From NCBI GenBank assembly GCA_000447245.1, contig AUYT01000001.1, positions 1,544,001 to 1,608,000 of the forward strand: a stretch of DNA of 64,000 nt, given 5' to 3'. The translations under genes were made by a program, and so were the position numbers. The notes beneath the pieces are model-generated. The model had not been told where the DNA came from and did no database searches. It worked only from the letters and a program-made list of their open reading frames with translations. This DNA comes from a candidate division Zixibacteria bacterium RBG-1 (GTDB lineage Bacteria; Zixibacteria; MSB-5A5; DSPP01; RBG-1). Position 1 is the first letter of the stretch. Every line of letters starts with the position of its first letter. Below are positions 1-7,615 of this stretch, piece after piece.

Positions 1-2
1 GT

Positions 3-737
3 GTAGTAATCCCCGAATGGAATGAATTTGATAAAGCCATCTATTGTGCCCAAAAAATTTTACAAGAAGTACCCACAGTTGACAAAATCATTATAGTGGA
101 TGATGGTTCTGAGGGCTTTCAAAATAAACCTGTTGACCACAAAATCGACCTGCTAGCCAACCAAACCAATCAAGGCACAGGTTTTACTTTTATAACAGGG
201 ATAAATCATGCTTTAAAATCCGGTTATGACTTTGTGATTTGTTGGACTCTGTTGGATCGGGGATTTTTCCCGGTAGATTTTAAAAATGTTGTAGAGGGAC
301 TGACAAAATCTGAAGTGGTCTACGGTGTCAGAGTCAAAACCGGTCAGAATAAAGAGAGTTTCTCCCGCTGTCTGGGAAGAAGGCTGCATATTGTGCTGTT
401 TAAAATCCATGCCAACTTCTGGCTTAAAGATTCTACCATCGGGATGAGAGGTTTCAGGAAATCTGCGTTTGAAAAAATCGGTTTGCCCAGTGAACAATTT
501 TTGCGAATTAATTCAGAGAATAAAAACTGGAGCTGGTTTTTTAGATATGGCTTTGAGACCTGGATTTTGCTGCAGGCCTTTAAGAGTGGGTGTTCTGTGA
601 ACAGTTGTACGGTACATGATTTGGGTGCGACCAATTCCAGTATAAAACTTTTCGGAAAAAACTCTTTTAGGTCAATTTACACTCCCTTTTTTAGAAAGGT
701 AAGTTTTTCCCAACCGGATGGAGTAGCCAAAAAATGA
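3..737 (+). CDS. Family 2 glycosyltransferase (5' end outside window)
   Basis: The frame is open from the first bases of the window, so the gene starts upstream. The visible N-terminal part reads VVIPEWNE followed by a hydrophobic strand and the DDGS motif, the nucleotide-sugar-binding Asp signature of GT-A glycosyltransferases such as dolichol-phosphate mannose synthase. An internal ATG at 96 lies after this motif and is not the true start. The rest has no obvious membrane segment. The expected role is transfer of a sugar from a nucleotide donor to a lipid or glycan acceptor at the inner membrane. The stop overlaps the next start as ATGA, indicating translational coupling with the membrane glycosyltransferase downstream. 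Acceptor and sugar cannot be told from sequence. Confidence 0.8.
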   Translation, partial: VVIPEWNEFDKAIYCAQKILQEVPTVDKIIIVDDGSEGFQNKPVDHKIDLLANQTNQGTGFTFITGINHALKSGYDFVICWTLLDRGFFPVDFKNVVEGLTKSEVVYGVRVKTGQNKESFSRCLGRRLHIVLFKIHANFWLKDSTIGMRGFRKSAFEKIGLPSEQFLRINSENKNWSWFFRYGFETWILLQAFKSGCSVNSCTVHDLGATNSSIKLFGKNSFRSIYTPFFRKVSFSQPDGVAKK

Positions 738-1774
738 AGCTTAAGTTTTTGAGAACTTTTGATGTCAAAATAGCTGCTTTACTGTTTCTACAACTGATTT
801 TAATCTTTCTGGCTTTTGATTTTCAGATTTTTATGGGGGGAGACGTTCATTCGGATATTTTGCTGGCAGAATCTATTCTCTCCGGGAACGGATTCAAAGA
901 TATCTGGGACCCCCAGCAACCGCAGGATAACTGGAGAAGACCGGGTATGCCAGTTATAATTGCTTTTCTATATCTTTTATTTGGTCATCATTATTTAATT
1001 ATCAAGCTTTTAATGGTTCTGCTAACCTTGGGCACGACCGTGCTTTTATATCTGATTTTTAAAGCTGAAATGGGTTCTAATTTATGGTTTTTGCTTTTGC
1101 TTTTTATTAGCAGCGCTACTATTTTGGAGTTTGCGCGCTACGAATTGAGTGAAATCCCCTATTTATTTGTGGTATTATTATCCATTTATTTCTGGAAAAG
1201 ACAAAAATATTGGGCCACCATCCTTTGTCTTATTATAAGTTATCATATCCGAACCGAAGCTTTGGCATTAATGGGAGCTTTCTTAATCTTCTATCTTTTT
1301 CAAAAAAATTGGAGAAATCTTATAATTTTTGGAGCTTCAATCCTAGTGGGCATTTTACCCTGGACTTTGAGATCAATTATCATCGGGGGTAATCAGCAGA
1401 TAAAAGTCCTCTTAGCCAAAAATGAGTATTATCTGGATGCCGGGATGATTGGATTTACCGATTTGATACAAAGGGTCGTTCACAATTTTAAATTGTATTT
1501 TTTTAAATACGGAGGAGGTGTGATTCTCAATACCGAAGGATTTCTTTCCTTTCTGATTATGCCGCTGGCTCTAGTGGGATTAACGCTGTTTATAAAAATG
1601 AGCCGGATTGGCAAAATTATTTTTCTATTTGTAATTTTTCACCTACTGATAATGCTGTTGTGGCAACCTTCAGCTACTCACTTTCGCTATCTGATCACCA
1701 TCTCCCCCTTTTTGATGTTGGGACTCATCTATGGCTTTTTTGGCACCGTTAAATTTATAAAGGAGCTATTTTGA
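734..1774 (+). CDS. Multi-pass membrane glycosyltransferase, GT39/ArnT-like (N-terminal part)
   Basis: 346 residues with about eight to nine hydrophobic segments. The first periplasmic loop carries GGDVHSDILLAESILSGNGF, the acidic loop typical of PMT/ArnT-type enzymes that use polyprenyl-phosphate sugars. Family members usually continue with a last membrane helix and a soluble C-terminal domain. Here that part is encoded by the next gene, which overlaps by the tetranucleotide TTGA in a different frame. The gene is coupled to the GT2 upstream, which could make the polyprenyl-phosphate sugar donor. Either the split is natural, with both halves associating in the membrane, or one frameshift divides a single gene. 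Confidence 0.75.
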   Translation: MKLKFLRTFDVKIAALLFLQLILIFLAFDFQIFMGGDVHSDILLAESILSGNGFKDIWDPQQPQDNWRRPGMPVIIAFLYLLFGHHYLIIKLLMVLLTLGTTVLLYLIFKAEMGSNLWFLLLLFISSATILEFARYELSEIPYLFVVLLSIYFWKRQKYWATILCLIISYHIRTEALALMGAFLIFYLFQKNWRNLIIFGASILVGILPWTLRSIIIGGNQQIKVLLAKNEYYLDAGMIGFTDLIQRVVHNFKLYFFKYGGGVILNTEGFLSFLIMPLALVGLTLFIKMSRIGKIIFLFVIFHLLIMLLWQPSATHFRYLITISPFLMLGLIYGFFGTVKFIKELF

Positions 1775-2256
1775 GAAAAATTTTCTGGCTGGTAATTATC
1801 TTAAACTTCATCTTGCTAATTCCCAGGTTCAAAGCTAATCTATCGATTTTAAAGCGGAATTTAGCAGGAGAGATAAGAGCTAGCAATCGGATGGAGCTAA
1901 ATGAACTATTAAACGCTTTTGACTGGTTGAAAAGACAAAAAGAGCGCAGGGCTATTCGAGAGGACGCAGTAGTAGTCTGCAGACAGCCTCAATTTTGTTA
2001 TTACTATTCTGGATTTAGGTCCATCAATTTTCCTTTTACCGAAAATCAAGATGTGGTATTTAATGCCCTTATCCAAAGAGACCTAATAATTGCGGAGAAC
2101 ACCGAACCTTTGTGTATACTTTATCTCAATAAGGTTGTTTTTGATAGTGTCAAATATTTCCAATTGCTTTACAGAACCGGAGGGAATCCACCCATTTTGG
2201 GGATTTTTGCAGTCAAAAAAGATGAAGTAGCTAAACTTTTACAGGCCCAACAATAA
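1771..2256 (+). CDS. GT39-like C-terminal domain protein
   Basis: 161 residues: an N-terminal membrane helix (about 4-20) and a soluble part containing AFDWLKRQ, DAVVVCRQPQ and YYYSGFRSINFPF. This matches the pattern at the C-terminus of GT39-like glycosyltransferases, where a periplasmic domain follows the last helix. The start is TTG at 1771, preceded by AGGAG five bases upstream, and it overlaps the stop of the previous gene, so reinitiation after termination is plausible. Its only sensible role is as the missing C-terminal piece of the upstream enzyme. If an indel exists here, the two genes would form one polypeptide of about 505 residues. Confidence 0.6.
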   Translation: MRKIFWLVIILNFILLIPRFKANLSILKRNLAGEIRASNRMELNELLNAFDWLKRQKERRAIREDAVVVCRQPQFCYYYSGFRSINFPFTENQDVVFNALIQRDLIIAENTEPLCILYLNKVVFDSVKYFQLLYRTGGNPPILGIFAVKKDEVAKLLQAQQ

Positions 2257-2282
2257 TTTATTTTATTTTTTAAATTTTTTGC

Positions 2283-2310
2283 TTGACAAATAAAATAGCA
2301 GTTCTAGATT
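2283..2310 (+). promoter_or_regulatory. Sigma-70-like promoter of the cobalamin operon
   Basis: TTGACA at 2283-2288, a 16-base spacer and TAGATT at 2305-2310 lie about 30 bases before the riboswitch aptamer. The -35 is perfect and the -10 is weaker. Confidence 0.5.
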
Positions 2311-2337
2311 TAAGACAGTAACTTCAGCTCTTTGAAA

Positions 2338-2570
2338 ACAATTTTAAAGGGAAGCTGGTGAAAATCCAGCACAGCCCCGCTACTGTAAGTGGCTACGAAA
2401 ACTAAATTTTCGCGCCAGTGACCGGGCATACGAAGATGCTTTCAAGGGACGAAGTCAATAGACGTAAACCTTAGGTTTCTGGCGCGGATAAACCATTCGA
2501 GGTGATGAAAAAATCTTCTCGGAGAAGGTTGGCCAGTAGGTCTGAAGCCATAAGTCAGGATACCTGAAGT
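2338..2570 (+). promoter_or_regulatory. Cobalamin (B12) riboswitch
   Basis: The segment contains the ordered hallmark blocks of the AdoCbl riboswitch: GGGAAGCTGGTGAAAATCCA, then ACAGCCCCGCTACTGTAAG, GCCAGTGACC, a central GGTGATGAA, and the 3' block AAGTCAGGATACCTG (about 2552-2566). The variable arm between about 2420 and 2500 is long. It lies in the leader of the DUF6580/TonB receptor/beta-propeller operon and is followed by two hairpins, the second with a T-run. This fits transcription attenuation when cobalamin is abundant. Confidence 0.93.
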
Positions 2571-2588
2571 CCCCCGATATATCGGGGG
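2571..2588 (+). repeat. GC-rich perfect palindrome after riboswitch
   Basis: CCCCCGATATATCGGGGG directly follows the aptamer's last block. A very similar palindrome occurs at 44333-44353, so it may be a dispersed element, or it may form an antiterminator or spacer hairpin of the expression platform. Confidence 0.6.
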
Positions 2589-2630
2589 GCACCTTCGTGG
2601 GTGAGGTTTGTAGGCAGTCAAACTTTGACA

Positions 2631-2658
2631 CCCCAACTTGCGAAGGTTGGGGTTTTTA
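2631..2658 (+). terminator. Riboswitch expression-platform terminator
   Basis: CCCCAACTTGCGAAGGTTGG continues with GG and TTTTTATT. It forms a 7-bp GC-rich stem with a T-run, 45 bases before the first gene of the operon. It is placed as the attenuator controlled by the cobalamin aptamer. Confidence 0.8.
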
Positions 2659-2703
2659 TTTAGCAAGTAGAAAACTTTCAAACTCTTTTAAAAGGAGGAT
2701 TAA

Positions 2704-3210
2704 ATGGCATACTTATTTGTAATCATAGGAGTTCTATTCCGGCTTATCCCTCATCCTGTGAATTTTGCCCCTATTCTGGCTATAGCGTTATTCGGGGGGA
2801 CTTATCTGAACAGAAAAACTGCTCTTTGGGTTCCTATGTCTGCTTTAATCATCAGCGATTTATTTCTGGGAACTTATTCCCCTCTTTTGATGCTGTTTGT
2901 CTATGCCAGCACTTTGGCCAGCTGTCTTCTGGGTTTATGGCTGCGGAATCACAAGAATGTTTTGAATATAGTTGGAATTTCTCTTGTCAGCGCTGTAATA
3001 TTTTATCTTTTTTCTAATTTTGGGGTCTGGATAATGCCTTCGGGGTATCCTCATAATTGGGCCGGATTAATTGAATGTTACCTGATGGCTATCCCATTTT
3101 TGAAAAACAGTGTGGCAAGTAACTTAATTTACACTGCGGTCTTTTTCGGAGCTTATGAGATGGCTCAAAGTTTGTTGAGAAAAAGAAAACTGGCTGCTAC
3201 GGTTAAATAA
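2704..3210 (+). CDS. DUF6580-like membrane protein, putative cobalamin transport component
   Basis: 168 residues with five to six hydrophobic helices. The N-terminus (RLIPHPVNFAPILAIALFGG) is typical of the DUF6580 group of small membrane proteins, which look like ECF-type substrate-binding (S) components. The start at 2704 has a strong AAAAGGAGG eight bases upstream. It is the first gene after the cobalamin riboswitch and is followed by a TonB-dependent receptor, so uptake of cobalamin or a precursor across the inner membrane is the likely role. That function is inferred from context. No ECF ATPase genes are visible here. Confidence 0.7.
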   Translation: MAYLFVIIGVLFRLIPHPVNFAPILAIALFGGTYLNRKTALWVPMSALIISDLFLGTYSPLLMLFVYASTLASCLLGLWLRNHKNVLNIVGISLVSAVIFYLFSNFGVWIMPSGYPHNWAGLIECYLMAIPFLKNSVASNLIYTAVFFGAYEMAQSLLRKRKLAATVK

Positions 3211-3242
3211 TTTTCTGAACAGAAAAATTAATTTTGTTTTAA

Positions 3243-5438
3243 ATGAAAAGTGTTATAAATCCTAAAAGTGCTTTCTTAAGCTTACTACTTTTATTTTGTC
3301 TATTGAGTTTCGAATTTACTCTGGCTCAATCCACCAAAAAAATCGAAGGGTATATTTTAGAAGTTGGAAGCTTCCGTGCCGCCTCCGGCGCTAAAATCCA
3401 GATTGAAGGCACCAATTATCAGACTATTTCGGATTTGCGCGGATATTTTTCTTTTGAAAATATTCCCATCGGTAATTACCAGTTGAAAATTTCCTCTCTG
3501 GGTTATAAAGAAAAATTGCTATCTGAAATGAGCATAACCACCGACCAGACTTTGAAATTAACAGTTCACTTACATCCTGACCCGATTCCGATGCCGGAAA
3601 TTGAAGTGGTTGAAAAAAAAGATAACCTGCCGGCGACTACCTCATCTAATTTAATTTTGACTAAAGAGCAAATCCAGAGCACCAATGCAACCAACATTGG
3701 AGAAGTTTTAAACTCAGTTCCGGGAATCTATGTCAGGCAGACATCTAATTCCGGCAAAGCTTATGTATCCATCCGTGGCTCGGCTTCCAATCAGGTTTTG
3801 GTTTTGCTGAATGGAACAGCTTTAAATTCAGGGCAGGATGGTGAGACTGATTTAAACTTCATTCCCTTAAATCTGGTGGAAAAAATTGAGCTGAGCAAAG
3901 GCGGTCGGTCAGCTTTTTATGGGACAAATGCTTTGGCCGGAGTAATCAATATTATTACGAATTCCAAGCTGAACTATAATCAACCTTCTTACCAAATCAA
4001 AAATACTCAAGCCAGTTTCGGCACAGGAATTTGGGATTTTTCTGTTCAAAGGGACATTGTCCCTAATGTTGATTTCTCTTGGGCTTATAACCAGTCTCAC
4101 AGTAAAGGAGATTTTAAATATGATGATCCTGATGGTATAAAAAGAACTAGAGAAAATGCCGGCAAAAATTCGGAAAATTATTTCCTCTCCACTGCTTGGA
4201 AAAAAGACAAAATTTGTCTCGGGCTGTCAGGGCAATATTACGAAGCGGTCAACGAGATGCCGGGTGACACTCTGCAGTTAAACCCCCTGGCCAAAAATTA
4301 TGACTATCGGGGAATTTACAGCTTGAATTACAATCAGGAATTGAAAAGCTGGTGGAATCTTGAGGCGAATATCACTTATCAGAGATGGTTACAAAAATTT
4401 TCAGACCCCTATTCTTATATCAAAATTGAGGCGGATTATCTCAATCAGCAGACTGGCTTTGATTTTATGAATAATTTTGCCTTTACTCCACAGAGAATAA
4501 TCAAATTAGGTTTAAAAGGTGAAATAGTAACTTTAAACGGAAAAGATAATCTTAGGCCCTCCCAGAGCATCGGAAAAGTGAACCGGAATATGGGAAGTGT
4601 TTATTTAAACTGGGAAGAGAAAATAATTTTCCCTAGAATATCTTCTTTTTTGATTTTAAATTCTGCTGGACGATATGATAAAACTCAAAGCTTCGCAGCC
4701 AACTGGTCTCCCCATTTTGGCTTACTTCTGTCTCAAGGGCAGAACTGGGTCAAAAGAATTAAAACCAACTGGGGAAAATCTTTTCATAACCCTACTCTGA
4801 ATGCTCTATTCTGGAAGACCGATGTTTTCGCCACCGGCAATCCAGATTTAAAGCCGGAGCGAAGTGAAGATTTTGATTTAAGTGTTGAAACGGAGCTTCC
4901 CCTTGCAGGAAAAATCTCTTCCGGGATTACATATTTCAAGAGCCGGGTTAAGGATATTGTCGTCTGGCAAAGAAGATTTGACGGAAAATTTATGCCGGTT
5001 AATGTGAGCAGAGCTTATATATCCGGCTGGGAGCAGAACTTTAACTGGCAGAGTAAAAATCAAGTGGTCGGCTTGGAATTTAACCATACTTTGACCGAGG
5101 CCATCAACTACAGTGGCGTTTATCCCAAGGACGGGAAATATCTGGTTTTCAGACCCAGACATATCTATAACTTAAAGTTTTACTTTAATCCTCGTCCATT
5201 TGCTTTCAATTTCAACTCTCACTGGGTCAGCAAACGGTATATCCGGGAAGAAAACACCAAGTTACTGCCCGGCTACAAAATTATGGATTTAAAATTGGGC
5301 TATAATTCTAAATGGAAGAAGTTGGGCTATCAGCTCTCGTTGGGGGTGAATAATCTGACCAATCAGAAATACGAATTGATAGAACGTTATCCTATGCCTG
5401 TCAGAGAATATCAGGCCAGTTTGGCTTTGGAACTATAA
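3243..5438 (+). CDS. btuB: TonB-dependent outer-membrane receptor, BtuB-like
   Basis: 731 residues. A signal peptide (about 1-29, ending TLAQ) is followed by a carboxypeptidase-regulatory-like domain (about 34-112) as in SusC-type receptors, a plug domain (about 130-240; IRGSASNQVLVLLNG, GGRSAFYGTNALAGVINII) and a 22-strand-type barrel with a typical late motif LSLGVNNLTNQKYE. Position behind a B12 riboswitch and a putative transporter makes cobalamin the likely ligand. No good Shine-Dalgarno sequence is seen before the ATG. The stop overlaps the next ATG (TAATG), coupling it to a beta-propeller protein that may be its surface partner. Ligand identity is inferred. Confidence 0.87.
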   Translation: MKSVINPKSAFLSLLLLFCLLSFEFTLAQSTKKIEGYILEVGSFRAASGAKIQIEGTNYQTISDLRGYFSFENIPIGNYQLKISSLGYKEKLLSEMSITTDQTLKLTVHLHPDPIPMPEIEVVEKKDNLPATTSSNLILTKEQIQSTNATNIGEVLNSVPGIYVRQTSNSGKAYVSIRGSASNQVLVLLNGTALNSGQDGETDLNFIPLNLVEKIELSKGGRSAFYGTNALAGVINIITNSKLNYNQPSYQIKNTQASFGTGIWDFSVQRDIVPNVDFSWAYNQSHSKGDFKYDDPDGIKRTRENAGKNSENYFLSTAWKKDKICLGLSGQYYEAVNEMPGDTLQLNPLAKNYDYRGIYSLNYNQELKSWWNLEANITYQRWLQKFSDPYSYIKIEADYLNQQTGFDFMNNFAFTPQRIIKLGLKGEIVTLNGKDNLRPSQSIGKVNRNMGSVYLNWEEKIIFPRISSFLILNSAGRYDKTQSFAANWSPHFGLLLSQGQNWVKRIKTNWGKSFHNPTLNALFWKTDVFATGNPDLKPERSEDFDLSVETELPLAGKISSGITYFKSRVKDIVVWQRRFDGKFMPVNVSRAYISGWEQNFNWQSKNQVVGLEFNHTLTEAINYSGVYPKDGKYLVFRPRHIYNLKFYFNPRPFAFNFNSHWVSKRYIREENTKLLPGYKIMDLKLGYNSKWKKLGYQLSLGVNNLTNQKYELIERYPMPVREYQASLALEL

Positions 5439-6634
5439 TGAAAAAAATAATTATCAGTTTAGTTTTGACTTTAGACGTTTCAAACTTTGTTTTTGGTGCC
5501 CTGCCCAAAACTTTGTATGTGGTCAACGGCTTGGCGGAAACTTTATCAAAGATTAATTTGGAAAATGGCTCTGTCACTAATCACATCACAACTTTAGGAG
5601 TGGCGCCAAATCAAGTGGTGGTTAAAGGAACCCGGGCTTATGTGGTCAATTCACTTTCTTCTAATATCCAGATTATCGATTTGACCGCTGATACAACTCT
5701 GGGCTTTATCAGTTTAGGTGCTAACCGCAATCCCTGGGCTATAGCTTTTTTAGATTCCCAGATAGCATTTGTCACAAATTTTGCCGCTAATACTCTTTCT
5801 AAAATTGATGTTATGGCAGAAACAGTTTTAGCTGAATTCCCCGTCGGTCAATCCCCTGAAGGATTGTATATAATGAACGGGAAAGTTTTCATCTGCAACA
5901 CCGGTTTTAATCCCAATGACTTTTCCTATGGTCAGGGAACCGTAGCTGTCTTTGACCCTCAAGCAGACACAGCAGTCGCGACCATCAACGTTGGAAAAAA
6001 TCCTCAAGCTTTAAAAAGAGATTACCAGGGAGAATTATATGCGGCCTGTACCGGTGATTATGGAGCAGTGGAAGGCTCGGTCTATGTGATAAATCCCAAC
6101 ACCAATTCTGTAATTGACAACATTTTAATTGGGGGTACCCCGAATACAGTTGGCATTTCCTGGGATGGAACCGCTTATTTATCTGCCGGAGGGTTTATCA
6201 CAGATGGTTTGGTCTACACTTTTCACAGTCAAACCGACTCGGTTTTAAGAGGAGAGGCCAATCCTATCTTGGTTGACCTCGGTGCTACGGATGTTTTGGT
6301 CGATAAATCCGGTTTTTGCTATGTGGCTTGCTTTTCTTCCTCCACTGTTCAGAAGATTGATGCAGCCGGGAATATTTTAGATACCTTTTCCGTAGGAGAT
6401 GGTCCCACTTCCTTGAGCATTTTTGACCCCAGAAAAATCGGAGATGCCAATGGAGATGGGAATACTCAGTTGGCTGATATAATTTTTATGGTGAATTTTA
6501 TATTTAAGGGAGAAAATCTACCCAACCCGCCTGCATTTGGGGATCTAAATTGCGACAGGAAGGTTAACTTGGGAGATATCATTTACTTAGTCAATTTTAT
6601 CTTCAAGGGGGGAGCCCCGGCTTGTGACATTTAG
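5438..6634 (+). CDS. YncE-like beta-propeller protein with C-terminal dockerin, BtuG-like
   Basis: 398 residues: a signal peptide (about 1-22, no lipobox cysteine), then about seven YVTN/YncE-type blades (about 23-330, repeats such as GTRAYVVNSLSSNIQIIDLT) and a duplicated dockerin-like tail (GDANGDGNTQLADIIFMVNF and LNCDRKVNLGDIIYLVNFIF). In Bacteroides, BtuG is a surface beta-propeller that caps the BtuB receptor and captures cobalamin. Riboswitch, receptor and propeller are in the same order here. The difference is that a dockerin replaces the lipid anchor. It lacks the CCL end seen in the other dockerin proteins and ends CDI. Cobalamin binding is inferred from context and fold only. Confidence 0.7.
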   Translation: MKKIIISLVLTLDVSNFVFGALPKTLYVVNGLAETLSKINLENGSVTNHITTLGVAPNQVVVKGTRAYVVNSLSSNIQIIDLTADTTLGFISLGANRNPWAIAFLDSQIAFVTNFAANTLSKIDVMAETVLAEFPVGQSPEGLYIMNGKVFICNTGFNPNDFSYGQGTVAVFDPQADTAVATINVGKNPQALKRDYQGELYAACTGDYGAVEGSVYVINPNTNSVIDNILIGGTPNTVGISWDGTAYLSAGGFITDGLVYTFHSQTDSVLRGEANPILVDLGATDVLVDKSGFCYVACFSSSTVQKIDAAGNILDTFSVGDGPTSLSIFDPRKIGDANGDGNTQLADIIFMVNFIFKGENLPNPPAFGDLNCDRKVNLGDIIYLVNFIFKGGAPACDI

Positions 6635-7095
6635 CCCTAAAATAGCCCTCAAAATGAACAAATGTTAAAAAATCTTACAAAAAACACTTGACAAAAAAAG
6701 GCCGTAGCTTAAATTATTCACAGAAGCCGCTTGCATAAGGTAGGAACAGCTTTGCACAGCGAGAGGGTGTGAGACCTTCAGAGAATAGGGAACTTTGAAA
6801 AGGAGGATTGTGAAGAAGGCTTTAAGATAAAGACTCACCGACTCTTTAATTAAACATAACAACAAGTTAGTCAGTCGGCTTAAAGTATCTCTTCAGATAA
6901 AATCTATTCAGTTTTAAGCCACGACGGAAAATTTAAGTTTTAGGTCATTGGCACATAACTTGCTTAAAACCGGATAGTGAAACTCTTCGCGGTTTGAAAA
7001 ACGGGAGTGGTGTGGTTCTGGACAAAACCAGAATCACCCCGTCTGAGTACGGGGCATCCCCCCTCCACCACTCCCTTTTTATTTGCATAAAACAC
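6635..7095 (+). ncRNA. Gene-free structured stretch, candidate non-coding RNA
   Basis: No credible gene is present. A promoter-like TTGACA (6688-6693), N16, TAAATT (6710-6715) opens the stretch. Downstream there are several helices: AAACCG/CGGTTT (6967-6972/6990-6995) and a branched element whose outer stem GGGAGTGGTG/CACCACTCCC (7003-7012/7066-7075) encloses two hairpins (7014-7035 and 7037-7054) and ends in TTTTT. A tiny open frame with a perfect AAGGAGG (about 6800; MKKALR then stop) also occurs. An RNA of about 350 bases would fit. It does not match tmRNA, RNase P RNA, 6S or SRP RNA in the motifs I can check by eye. Confidence 0.4.
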
Positions 7096-7125
7096 AAAGC
7101 CCCGATTTTCTGTCGGGGCTTTTTA
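7096..7125. terminator. Bidirectional rho-independent terminator
   Basis: AAAGCCCCGA and TCGGGGCTTT pair around a 7-base loop with T and A runs on both sides. It separates the plus-strand structured region from the minus-strand phage operon and could end both. Confidence 0.8.
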
Positions 7126-7135
7126 TATACCGGTA

Positions 7136-7225
7136 TCAATTCCTGTGATACACTATCAGTTCTATATCATATTTCTTTAAGTCGGCAATGATTCTCAAAT
7201 TATTTAACTTCTTTTGAGGGTTCAT
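7136..7225 (-). CDS. Possible 29-residue protein at end of phage operon
   Basis: An open frame starting ATG at 7225 encodes 29 residues (begins MNPQKKLNNLRI, ends ELIVYHRN). It begins six bases after the holin stop and ends just before the terminator. No clear ribosome-binding site is seen. It may be a real small gene or a remnant of a longer lysis gene. Confidence 0.3.
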   Translation of the reverse strand: MNPQKKLNNLRIIADLKKYDIELIVYHRN

Positions 7226-7231
7226 TTTTAT

Positions 7232-7549
7232 TTACTTGGCTGTTGTCCCCATCTGTTTTCTGGCAATAGCCGCTTTAGCCGCCCTCACTGCTACTTCCCT
7301 GTCTACCCCGGTAATCTGGATAATTTGCTCTACGGCCTGGTCAATCCATTCGGTCCAGTTGGACGTAGGATATTTGAGAACGAAATAATCTGTGACATCA
7401 TCAGCAATCAAAAGAATATGCTCCGCCAACTTTTTCTTCTTATCGGTGGATAAGTATGGCACCAAATACTTTTGAACCACCCATCCCAAGAGTAAAAGCC
7501 CTAAACTTCCCAGACTGGGGAATAATGCTGACTCGATAAAATTAAACAT
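7232..7549 (-). CDS. Phage holin-like protein, LLH/superfamily 6 type
   Basis: 105 residues: one membrane helix (about 12-31), a charged KKKK stretch, then a helical C-terminal domain with ITGVDREVAVRAAKAAIARK. This architecture is that of small LLH-family phage holins, which permeabilise the inner membrane during lysis. AAAGGAG lies a few bases upstream of the ATG. It is the last clear gene of the minus-strand phage-like module. No endolysin gene is visible next to it. Confidence 0.7.
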   Translation of the reverse strand: MFNFIESALFPSLGSLGLLLLGWVVQKYLVPYLSTDKKKKLAEHILLIADDVTDYFVLKYPTSNWTEWIDQAVEQIIQITGVDREVAVRAAKAAIARKQMGTTAK

Positions 7550-7580
7550 AGTGCTTCTCCTTTCATTTTAAATTCAAAAG

Positions 7581-7610
7581 GGTAGAGCGGGGTCCCTGCA
7601 CCCCGCTACC
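7581..7610. repeat. Dispersed GC-rich hairpin
   Basis: GGTAGAGCGGGG and CCCCGCTACC flank TCCCTGCA, forming a strong hairpin between two genes. Related hairpins with the GGGTCCCTGCACCC-type centre occur at 14304-14325 and 39543-39606. Confidence 0.6.
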
Positions 7611-7615
7611 AATCA

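Noticed and set aside
6688-7080. tmRNA, RNase P RNA, 6S or SRP RNA
   Set aside because: Length fits tmRNA or RNase P, but the T-arm, tag frame, GAGGAAAGTCC-type and other hallmark blocks are absent; the closing stem is local (7003/7075) rather than joining the ends.
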